Positions 32,859-39,170 of a stretch of DNA of 39,170 bases are shown here, in pieces. The position numbers were made by a program, and so were the translations under genes. Origin of the DNA: Saprospiraceae bacterium (GTDB taxonomy: Bacteria > Bacteroidota > Bacteroidia > Chitinophagales > Saprospiraceae); assembly GCA_026989035.1 (NCBI GenBank), contig JALSKB010000202.1, forward strand, positions 1 through 39,170. The letters are read 5' to 3'. The notes under the pieces are model-generated. The model searched no databases and had not been told where the DNA came from. It worked only from the letters and a program-made list of their open reading frames with translations. Positions within the stretch are counted from its first letter, which is position 1, and each line of letters starts with the position of its first letter.

Positions 32859-32890
32859 CAAAGTTATTGCAAAAAAAAATGCCGGGCAAA
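32859..32890 (-). promoter_or_regulatory. Candidate promoter of folC, overlapping a terminator
   Basis: On the minus strand, TTTG (32890-32887), a 20-nt spacer and TAACTTTG (32866-32859) match the Bacteroidota consensus well. The TTTG box lies mostly in the loop of the terminator at 32880-32899 and the -7 box ends 4 nt before the ATG. Confidence 0.6.
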
Positions 32891-32899
32891 AGCCCGGCA
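32871..32899 (-). terminator. Rho-independent terminator of the coiled-coil protein gene
   Basis: On the minus strand, an 8-bp perfect stem (arms 32899-32892 and 32887-32880, TGCCGGGC) with a TTTT loop is followed by nine Ts (32879-32871). This is the clearest intrinsic terminator of the window. It begins 5 nt after the stop codon of the upstream gene. Confidence 0.88.
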
Positions 32900-32904
32900 C
32901 TTTT

Positions 32905-33627
32905 TCAGTAGCGTTCGCGTCGTTCTTGGCGATCATCTCGTCGTTCTCGAGCATCTTCTTTGCTTTCTCGGATGTCTTCACCCAGTTCCCGGGCTAAGGC
33001 TTGGACGGATTTTTCCATGAGGTGTTGAAATTCGTCCAGGAGTTTGAGTTTGTGCATGGGGTTTTCTCCGGGGAGTTTTTTTGTGGTGAACTTGTAAGCG
33101 AGCAGGGTGTTACGGATTTCAATCATGCGGTTGAGGCGTTGGGTTGCTTGTTGGCGATCTCTTTTATCGTCGGCCAGATCGCGGCGGTCGTCGCGTTTAT
33201 CGGCGCGGTCATTTCGGAGGTCACGGGCATCATCCAAGGCGTCGCCCCGTGGATGGCGGGCATCGCGGCGATCGCGAGCCAACTCGGCCCTGTCTCCGGC
33301 CAATTCTCTTTGGCTTTGTTGCACTTCTGCTTTTGCTTGATTGAGGTAGGCTTGGGCCTGGGCGATTTCGCGTTCCATGTCGGAGAGTAAATCGCGTTTT
33401 AGGGCGCGCACACTGGCCAGGTCTCCCAGTCGCCATGCTTCGTAGATCCTGATGCGTTTCTTGTTGAATGCAGCCAATTCCTGGCGATCACGGCTGAGCA
33501 TGCTTTGATCTCGACGGATTTGACGGGCATCTTGCATCGCTTCGCGTGTGTTTTGAGGCACTTGAGCAAATGTAGGATAGGCTGCGAAAAAGGCAAAGCT
33601 CAGATAGAGAAAAAAAAGTGACTTCAT
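32905..33627 (-). CDS. Hypothetical secreted Arg/Asp-rich helical protein
   Basis: No family recognised. The 240-residue product has a signal peptide (residues 1-21, cleavage near TFAQ) and then appears to be almost entirely helical. Residues about 105-165 are dominated by Arg-Asp patterns (DRRD, DDRRDLADDKRDRQQ), giving alternating charges typical of a stable single helix or a coiled coil. The tail repeats the theme (REDARERRDDRQERRE). There is no cysteine and no obvious active site. A role as a periplasmic spacer, chaperone of the Spy or Skp kind, or binder of charged polymers is possible but unproven. It has its own strong terminator. A TTTTGCGAAAGC variant of the 13-bp motif lies upstream at 33658-33669. 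Confidence 0.75.
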   Translation of the reverse strand: MKSLFFLYLSFAFFAAYPTFAQVPQNTREAMQDARQIRRDQSMLSRDRQELAAFNKKRIRIYEAWRLGDLASVRALKRDLLSDMEREIAQAQAYLNQAKAEVQQSQRELAGDRAELARDRRDARHPRGDALDDARDLRNDRADKRDDRRDLADDKRDRQQATQRLNRMIEIRNTLLAYKFTTKKLPGENPMHKLKLLDEFQHLMEKSVQALARELGEDIRESKEDARERRDDRQERRERY

Positions 33628-33731
33628 TTTTGCGGGATTTTGGATGAAAAGTTTTTATTTTGCGAAAGCCAAAATAAGAATCGAAAGATGAACGCAAAGT
33701 AAGGCTCTTTTGGTTTCCTGTAAAGATTCTT

Positions 33732-33746
33732 TCAACCATTGGTTGA
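33732..33746. promoter_or_regulatory. Inverted repeat upstream of the arginyltransferase-like gene
   Basis: TCAACCA and TGGTTGA flank a single T, a perfect 7-bp dyad 84 bp before the start codon at 33830. It could be a repressor site; there is no independent support. Confidence 0.25.
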
Positions 33747-33829
33747 TGTTCTTCAACGGCTTACACTTTGGAATATATGTAAAACAACTCCTTGGACTTG
33801 TTTAGATTCGGATTGTTTAAAGAGGTGTC

Positions 33830-34912
33830 ATGCAAACGGTGATACGCAGATTAGATCACATCTTCCCTTGGGAGCTGGATTTGTATTTGGCTCGGGGCTG
33901 GTATCGCATGGGGCAAGGCATCTACACCTGTTCGCTTTTGTGGGGTGACTTGGGGCAAACGCCGGTGATTTGGTTGCGCCTTCTTTTGGAAGGCATGTCT
34001 TTTAACAAGCGTCAGCGCAGGCTGATGCGCAAAAATAAGGAGCGATTCAGGATAGAAATCCGCCCTTTTACTTTTTATGAAGAGCAAGAAATTTTGTTTG
34101 AGCTTTACAAAGCTTCTTTTGATGGCGTTTTAGCCGAAAGCTTTAAGCACCAGGTAAATGGTGGAAGTGATTGTAATGTTTTTGATAGCATGGAGGTTGC
34201 TATTTACGACGATGATCGCTTGGTAGCTTTTAGCCTGTTTGATTTGGGCTGGATGAGCGCGACCAGCATTAGTGGTATCTATCATCCGGATTATGCTGCG
34301 TATAGCCTGGGTTATTATACCATGCTGTTGGAGATTGAATATGCTCTGAGCCACGGTAAACTCTTTTACTATCCGGGTTATGTAGTGCCGGGTATTCCCA
34401 AATTTGATTATAAGCTGCGCATAGGAAAACAAATTGAGGGCTTTTTGCCGTCTGAGGAACGGTGGATACCCTATGAGCGTTTTCCGCATGAGGCCTTATT
34501 GCCCAATCTCATCATCAAGCAGCTTTGTCTGTTGCATGAAGAGTTGGCCGCTTTGGGCTTGCAAGTTCGTTTGCTACCTCGCTTTCGGCAAACTTTTAGC
34601 GGGCCTTGTGGTTTGTTCGTCGAATCTGTAGAATACATGCATTCCTTTTTTTGGATGCCTTGGCTGTTGGTCGTAGGTTCTCCCGAGGAGGAAAAAGAGT
34701 TTTTTGTCGTGAGTTATTACCTGACTAAAAGCTGTTTTTACGTGCAACGAGTTGGAAGTGCCCATGGAGAACTTCAGGACTGGGATATTACCAGAAAAAT
34801 TGTAACCCGGGTCATCCCGGAAAAGCATGAACAGAAGGAAATCGTCGAACAATGTCCGGAACCTTTGGAATTTAGCCATCTAAAAGAGTTGATAGCCTTT
34901 TTGCAGCAATAG
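33830..34912 (+). CDS. Arginine-tRNA-protein transferase-like (ATE/BPT fold) protein
   Basis: A 360-residue protein related to the GNAT-like C-terminal domain of arginyl- and leucyl-tRNA-protein transferases, which add an amino acid to protein N-termini to mark them for degradation. The stretch SGIYHPDYAAYSLGYY followed by FYYPGYVVPGIPKFDYK (about 148-195) matches the family core, where tRNA transferases have YYxGFYIxxCPKMxYK. The basic segment FNKRQRRLMRKNKERF (58-73) is also typical. The N-terminal cysteine pair of eukaryotic ATE1 is absent. The last 120 residues are not recognised. True transferase activity is not assured. It lies before uvrC with a 60-nt gap containing a remnant of the interspersed element. 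Confidence 0.65.
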   Translation: MQTVIRRLDHIFPWELDLYLARGWYRMGQGIYTCSLLWGDLGQTPVIWLRLLLEGMSFNKRQRRLMRKNKERFRIEIRPFTFYEEQEILFELYKASFDGVLAESFKHQVNGGSDCNVFDSMEVAIYDDDRLVAFSLFDLGWMSATSISGIYHPDYAAYSLGYYTMLLEIEYALSHGKLFYYPGYVVPGIPKFDYKLRIGKQIEGFLPSEERWIPYERFPHEALLPNLIIKQLCLLHEELAALGLQVRLLPRFRQTFSGPCGLFVESVEYMHSFFWMPWLLVVGSPEEEKEFFVVSYYLTKSCFYVQRVGSAHGELQDWDITRKIVTRVIPEKHEQKEIVEQCPEPLEFSHLKELIAFLQQ

Positions 34913-34914
34913 TT

Positions 34915-34950
34915 ATACTCGTGACGAACTGGTTTGGTATATGTATGAGC
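34915..34950 (+). repeat. Remnant of the interspersed two-hairpin element
   Basis: The first 25 bases match the left end of the element (20 of 25 identical to copy 1). What follows, TATATGTATGAG, resembles the outer right end of copy 1, so the inner ~75 bp appear deleted between the two GGTTTGG arms. It lies 22 bp before the uvrC start, in the same orientation as the full copies. Confidence 0.55.
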
Positions 34951-34972
34951 GTCTTTTTATGCCTTGCCGAAT

Positions 34973-36772
34973 ATGACCTCTGAAGATTTTAAAAAGATAG
35001 CAGACGATTTACCTGTTTTGCCCGGGGTTTATAAATTCCTCGATGCTGAAGGAACAGTGTTGTACGTGGGTAAGGCCCGGCGGTTAAAACAACGCTTGAG
35101 CTCCTATTTCACCTCTATGGAGAAGCATGCGGCTAAAACGCGCATTATGCTGCGCAAGGCAGTACGTATAGAATACGTGATTGTAGATACCGAGGCTGAT
35201 GCCCTCTTGCTCGAAAACAGCTTAATTAAAAAGTATCAGCCGCGCTATAACCTCATGCTAAAAGACGGCAAGTCGTATTCCTACATCTGCATCAAAAAAG
35301 AGCGTTTTCCCCGAGTTTTGATTACCCGTAAAGTTGTAAAAGATGGCTCGGTTTATTTCGGCCCCTACACTTCCAAGGCGCGGATTAAAACCATGTTGGA
35401 GCTACTGAGGCGCCTGTTTCCTTTGCGGAGCTGTTCGTACAACTTGTCTGAGAAAAATATTAAATCGGGTAAGTTTAAACTCTGTTTGGAGTATCACATT
35501 AAAAACTGTAAAGGGCCTTGTGTGGGCCTGGAAAGCGAAGAGGAATACCATGAGAAGATAGAGCAGATTAAAAATATTTTGCAAGGGCATTTTGCACAGG
35601 TGAAAAAACATTTCACTGCGCAAATGCAAGCATTTGCCGAAAGGCTGGAGTTCGAAAAAGCCCAGGAAATCAAGCTCAAGCTTCAAGCTTTTGAAGATTA
35701 TCAATCGACATCAACAGTCGTCAGCCCGAGCATACGAGATGTGGATGTGTTTTCCATTTGCTCGGACGAAACCCATGCTTATGTAAACTATTTGAAAGTG
35801 GTGCATGGGGCTGTGATACATGTCTATTCTCAAGAATTGATTAAAAACCTGGATAACGAGGAAGGCGATTTGCTGGCTTTTGTCATACCCGAAATCCGCG
35901 AGAGGTTTAATAGTATAGCGCCTGAAGTTTTGGTCAGTGCTCCTCTGCCTTTGAAAATGACGGACTTTCGCGTAGTAGTCCCCAAAATCGGAGACAAAAA
36001 AAAGCTGTTGGAGCTTTCGCAAAAAAATGTCCGCTTTTTCATGCTGAATCAGCAGAAATCCAGAGCTTCTCAACAACGTAGGCAAATTTCTTCGGAGCGC
36101 ATTTTACGCACTTTGCAAAAGGATTTACACTTGCAGGAACTGCCCTTGCACATAGAGTGTTTTGACAACTCCAACATCCAAGGGAGTGAACCCGTTGCTG
36201 CTTGTGTAGTGTTTAAAAATGCACGACCTTCTAAAAAGGACTATCGGCACTTTAACATCAAAACTGTGCAGGGCCCGGATGACTTTGCCAGCATGGAAGA
36301 GGTGGTGTACAGGCGTTACAGAGGGGTGCTGGAACGAGGGGAGCCTTTGCCGCAATTGGTGCTCATAGACGGAGGTAAAGGGCAGTTGAATGCTGCTTTA
36401 AAAGCCATAAAGAGACTGGATCTGGCAGAGCGCATAGTTTTGGTAGGTATAGCCAAGCGCTTGGAGGAGTTGTTTTTGCCGGGCGATTCGATTCCCTTGT
36501 ACCTGGATAAAAAGTCGGAAAGCCTGAAGCTGTTACAACAATTGCGCAACGAAGCTCACCGCTTTGCCATTACCTTCCACAGGGACCAACGCAGCCGCAG
36601 ATTTACGCGTACGGCCTTGACGGAAATTCCCGGCGTGGGGGAAAAAACGGCTCAAAAACTGCTGAAGCACTTCGGCTCGCTTAAACGGCTGAAAACGGCT
36701 TCGGAGGAAGAGCTGGAAGCCGTAGTGGGAAAAGCCCTGGCCTTGAAATTGATAAAAGCTTTTGAGGTGTAA
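34973..36772 (+). CDS. uvrC: Excinuclease ABC subunit C
   Basis: Nuclease of nucleotide excision repair that cuts on both sides of a DNA lesion after UvrAB loading. From the ATG at 34973 it has 599 residues. The GIY-YIG domain (LPGVYKFLDAEGTVLYVGKA, about 15-34) makes the 3' cut. A UVR motif with FEKAQEIK at about 225 binds UvrB. The RNase H-like domain (HIECFDNSNIQGSEPVAACVVF, then LVLIDGGKGQLNAA) makes the 5' cut, and the tail has helix-hairpin-helix motifs (IPGVGEKTAQKLLKHFGSL). All parts are intact. A TTG at 34964 would add three residues. No Shine-Dalgarno sequence is seen. A 13-bp motif copy lies at 35633-35645. Confidence 0.96.
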   Translation: MTSEDFKKIADDLPVLPGVYKFLDAEGTVLYVGKARRLKQRLSSYFTSMEKHAAKTRIMLRKAVRIEYVIVDTEADALLLENSLIKKYQPRYNLMLKDGKSYSYICIKKERFPRVLITRKVVKDGSVYFGPYTSKARIKTMLELLRRLFPLRSCSYNLSEKNIKSGKFKLCLEYHIKNCKGPCVGLESEEEYHEKIEQIKNILQGHFAQVKKHFTAQMQAFAERLEFEKAQEIKLKLQAFEDYQSTSTVVSPSIRDVDVFSICSDETHAYVNYLKVVHGAVIHVYSQELIKNLDNEEGDLLAFVIPEIRERFNSIAPEVLVSAPLPLKMTDFRVVVPKIGDKKKLLELSQKNVRFFMLNQQKSRASQQRRQISSERILRTLQKDLHLQELPLHIECFDNSNIQGSEPVAACVVFKNARPSKKDYRHFNIKTVQGPDDFASMEEVVYRRYRGVLERGEPLPQLVLIDGGKGQLNAALKAIKRLDLAERIVLVGIAKRLEELFLPGDSIPLYLDKKSESLKLLQQLRNEAHRFAITFHRDQRSRRFTRTALTEIPGVGEKTAQKLLKHFGSLKRLKTASEEELEAVVGKALALKLIKAFEV

Positions 36773-36908
36773 GGGCCTGTCTGCAACATGGAAATCTCCG
36801 TTGGTCGAGTATTTTCTCTCTTTAGCCGAAGCTTTTGCCCTGTTTTTCAAAATTTGGTATTTTTATGCATCTTTAGAAAGTTTTTTGTAATTAAAATCCA
36901 ACGACCTA

Positions 36909-37727
36909 ATGGACCAAAAGAAGTTGATTTCATCCGGTGTAGTCGTCTTTGTGATTCTCATCGTAGTTTTAATCTTGGCCAGCTTTACTTTCCTCACCAT
37001 AGACGCCAATGAACGGGGAGTTTTGTTTAAGCGCTTTGGAGGAGGCTTGGACAAAGAACACATCTATGAGCCGGGATTTCACGTCATAGCTCCTTGGAAC
37101 AGCATCTATCTCTATGACATTCGGGAAAAACAAATAGAAGAGAGCATGACGGTGCTGTCGAGCAATGGCTTGAACATCAAACTCGATGTTACGGTACGGG
37201 TGAATCCCATCTACAACAAGATTGGAGATTTGCACGAAAAGTTCGGACCCCACTACATGCAATCTCTGGTGCGTCCGGAGGTGCGCTCTGCCGTGCGCAA
37301 AATCATTGGTCGTTACAACCCGGAAGAGCTCTATTCTACCAAGAGAGATGAGGTGCAAAATCTGATTCAGGAAGATCTGAAGAAGGAGTTGGAAGCCAAT
37401 TTCGTAGAGTTGCGTGCGACGCTTATCCGAGACATCGAGTTGCCGGAGAAGGTTAAAACAGCCATCGAGGAAAAAATTGAAGCCGAACAGCTGGCTCTCA
37501 AGTATGAGTACATCCTGGAACAGGAACGCAAGGAGGCCGAGCGCAAAATCATAGAAGCCAAAGCTAAAGCTGAATCCAACCGCATTTTGAACGCCAGCCT
37601 CTCTTCCAATATTTTGCGAGACAAGGGCATTGAAGCAACCATCAAGCTGGCAGAATCGCCCAATACCAAAGTCATTGTAGTGGGGAGTGGCTCAGATGGC
37701 TTACCCTTGATCTTGGGCGGGCAGTAA
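36909..37727 (+). CDS. Prohibitin-like SPFH/Band 7 membrane protein
   Basis: A 272-residue protein with one N-terminal membrane helix (about 8-30) and an SPFH domain (about 30-190). A charged coiled coil (about 190-235, EQERKEAERKIIEAKAKAE) and a short Gly-rich tail follow. Prohibitins form large rings in the membrane and in bacteria influence membrane organisation and protease access. The order and length match bacterial prohibitin homologues rather than HflK, HflC or stomatin. FtsH or NfeD partners are not adjacent. The small lipoprotein gene follows 50 nt later and may be cotranscribed. Confidence 0.88.
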   Translation: MDQKKLISSGVVVFVILIVVLILASFTFLTIDANERGVLFKRFGGGLDKEHIYEPGFHVIAPWNSIYLYDIREKQIEESMTVLSSNGLNIKLDVTVRVNPIYNKIGDLHEKFGPHYMQSLVRPEVRSAVRKIIGRYNPEELYSTKRDEVQNLIQEDLKKELEANFVELRATLIRDIELPEKVKTAIEEKIEAEQLALKYEYILEQERKEAERKIIEAKAKAESNRILNASLSSNILRDKGIEATIKLAESPNTKVIVVGSGSDGLPLILGGQ

Positions 37728-37777
37728 AGGCTTCTTGAAAGGCTTTAAACTTTTTTGTTCATATAAACCATCTCATC

Positions 37778-38320
37778 ATGTACATCCGAATCGCTTTTCT
37801 TTTTCTTGTGCTCGGGTCTTTGCTTGTGCCGTCTTGCAAGAAAGACAAGAATGGACCGGGTTCTGCAAACGACTTGCCTTTGGGAACTTTGCAGTTCAAG
37901 GCAGACGGGCAGGAGTACTCCTTCAGCGGGCTTTTTGGTCAGAATATAGAACTGCCGGACAATGGCAATTTGCTGAAGGATTTTGCTATTATTGCATTAG
38001 ATGTGACAACCCAAGACCAATTTGACTTACATGTTCATTACGCCAATAGCCCTCCTCCGAAGGCTGGTGTTGCCTATGAGATCAGTGATTTGGATTGTGA
38101 GATGGTTAGCAATATTATTTGCCCGTCCTTTATTTTCATTCAGGGCGGTACGAACGCTTACATTTCTGACATCATGGGAGGCAAAGCGTATGTCAAGTTT
38201 TCTGTTTTGGAGTTGAACGGAGGTGAGGCTACAGGGGAATTTACGGGAACTTTGCTAGAAAACAATGCCGGCAATGGTGTGGAAATAACAGAGGGCTTGT
38301 TCCACGTTAAGGTCTTGTAA
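37778..38320 (+). CDS. Hypothetical lipoprotein
   Basis: A 180-residue predicted lipoprotein: the signal sequence ends in LLVPSC (C20), and the basic KKDKN that follows is usual for Bacteroidota lipoproteins. The rest appears beta-rich: short strands, Gly and Asn turns, and an ending (EGLFHVKVL) typical of small beta-sandwich proteins. LQFKADGQEYSFSG near residue 40 resembles the openings of many small Bacteroidota lipoproteins of unknown function. There are two further cysteines (DLDCEMVSNIICPS) that could form a disulfide. No function can be assigned. It converges on the DUF547 gene with an 11-nt gap. Confidence 0.8.
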   Translation: MYIRIAFLFLVLGSLLVPSCKKDKNGPGSANDLPLGTLQFKADGQEYSFSGLFGQNIELPDNGNLLKDFAIIALDVTTQDQFDLHVHYANSPPPKAGVAYEISDLDCEMVSNIICPSFIFIQGGTNAYISDIMGGKAYVKFSVLELNGGEATGEFTGTLLENNAGNGVEITEGLFHVKVL

Positions 38321-38331
38321 AAAGTTTTGTT

Positions 38332-39111
38332 TTAACGGCAATCGTTTAACTGCCAGTGATAGGGCAGATATTCTATGCGGGCATGCTCTTCGACGGGTAT
38401 GCCTGCATGTTTTTTGATGAAGCTGCGCAGGTCGGGTTGTTTGAAATCAGAGGAAAACCAGGAAAAGATGGAAGAGATTTGCAGCAGCTCGGGGCGAACT
38501 TTGTTGCGCAGGGTATCCGTTAGAAAGTTGTGCATGCTTGCATCCAGTTGTTCGTCTAATTGCTCGGGCTTGTAAGCCCGGCGGGCGAGCTTAGGGCAGG
38601 AAACGGAAGCACAGTTGATGGCAGCATGAATGCGGGCATCTCCAAACTTTTTTCTGAGGATGTTGTGCTCTATTTCGTTGAGGTCATAGCTGTGCCCGCC
38701 TATTTGAATAAATCGAATGTCCCAGGTGGAATTGATGAAAGACCAGCCCGGGCTAATGTCTTTGATGCTTTTTAAGGGGTAGTGCCGGCAAATGAGTAGA
38801 AGGGTGTAAGCGTTGTAGGCATTGATCCAGTAAGCCATTTGCTCCTCTCTGCTCCAGCGCACTTCATCCGGAGGGTGGTTTTCGAGCACTTGCAAATAGG
38901 CCTTGAGAGAAAGGGTATCTTCTTGCAGGTTGGCGTAGTCCACCTGGCCGGACTTATCTACGTACTTTTGCAGCAGGGCCTCAAAGAGTTCGTGGGTAGG
39001 CGGCTCGGCTTTTGACCGATAGTGCGAGGGGCTGCAGGCATTGAAAGAAAGCGCCAAAAAGAGCAAGAAGAGGTGCAAACAAATCTTGCCGTTTAACTTG
39101 CTCACCTTCAA
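38332..39111 (-). CDS. DUF547 lipoprotein
   Basis: A 259-residue envelope protein of the DUF547 family, function unknown, found widely in Bacteroidota. The signal sequence ends in a lipobox (SFNAC, C26). The family core YWINAYNAYTLLLI lies at about 92-105, followed by IHAAINCASVSCPKL at about 163-177, whose histidine and paired cysteines are conserved and suggest a papain- or transglutaminase-like site; this is inference from pattern. The start is uncertain: no ATG is available, and the frame begins with TTG at 39111 or GTG at 39105, while the frame is open to the window edge. It converges on the small lipoprotein gene. Confidence 0.85.
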   Translation of the reverse strand: MKVSKLNGKICLHLFLLFLALSFNACSPSHYRSKAEPPTHELFEALLQKYVDKSGQVDYANLQEDTLSLKAYLQVLENHPPDEVRWSREEQMAYWINAYNAYTLLLICRHYPLKSIKDISPGWSFINSTWDIRFIQIGGHSYDLNEIEHNILRKKFGDARIHAAINCASVSCPKLARRAYKPEQLDEQLDASMHNFLTDTLRNKVRPELLQISSIFSWFSSDFKQPDLRSFIKKHAGIPVEEHARIEYLPYHWQLNDCR

Positions 39112-39170
39112 GGAGCTTATACACTTTTGAGTGTTTGAGCTTTGGCACCTTGAGCATACAGTCGGACGAT

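Overview
The window looks like a chromosomal segment of a member of the Bacteroidota, probably a Saprospiraceae-like lineage. The phylum call rests on several signs: promoter-like TAnnTTTG boxes in front of genes, almost no Shine-Dalgarno sequences, a fused CcoN-CcoO oxidase subunit, a CzcA-type pump fused to a TolC domain, a Cys-rich RicT next to holB, and a HEAT-repeat cyclophilin lipoprotein. The family-level call is a guess. No phage, transposase, CRISPR array or toxin locus is visible. Gene content is mostly housekeeping plus respiration and metal handling.

Layout: 1-454 is non-coding and packed with small hairpins and short tandem repeats. On the minus strand, dnaB and rluB overlap (455-2870). 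Divergent from them, a HEAT/cyclophilin lipoprotein and gcvT lie on the plus strand (3343-6491), converging on a small HMA metal-binding protein (6506-6724). 7188-16170 is a complete cytochrome cbb3 oxidase locus in the order ccoI, ccoS, ccoNO, ccoQ, ccoP, ccoG, ccoH and a DsbD_2/SafE-type membrane protein. A possible Fnr/Crp-type box lies between ccoI and ccoS. It is followed on the minus strand by a heavy-metal RND operon (16228-22513): a small secreted protein, the CzcA-TolC fusion and a CzcB-type adaptor. 22757-28967 carries a peroxiredoxin, a tRNA with CAU anticodon, holB, ricT, lpd and pyk. 29062-39111 holds an ABC-F protein, a RidA-family protein, folC, a charged coiled-coil secreted protein, an arginyltransferase-like protein, uvrC, a prohibitin-like SPFH protein, a small lipoprotein and a DUF547 lipoprotein.

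How the parts fit: CcoI and the SafE-like protein should supply or handle copper for the oxidase, CcoG and CcoS assist assembly, and CcoNO/P/Q/H form the enzyme. The neighbouring HMA protein and RND pump extend the metal theme, but the pump's proton-relay motif resembles divalent-cation (Co/Zn/Cd/Ni) pumps rather than copper pumps.

The most striking non-gene signal is a 13-bp motif, TTTGSCGAAAGSC, present 13 times in only two forms (GGC-GAAA-GCC or GCC-GAAA-GGC). It occurs on both strands, in several reading frames and once between genes, where chance predicts far less than one copy. Both forms fold into a small GAAA-tetraloop hairpin, so the G/C swap is compensatory. There is also an interspersed ~100-bp two-hairpin element with two clear copies (79 of 100 positions identical) and one remnant, each lying upstream of a plus-strand gene in the same orientation. 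Long perfect hairpins sit in three of the gaps of the cbb3 operon.
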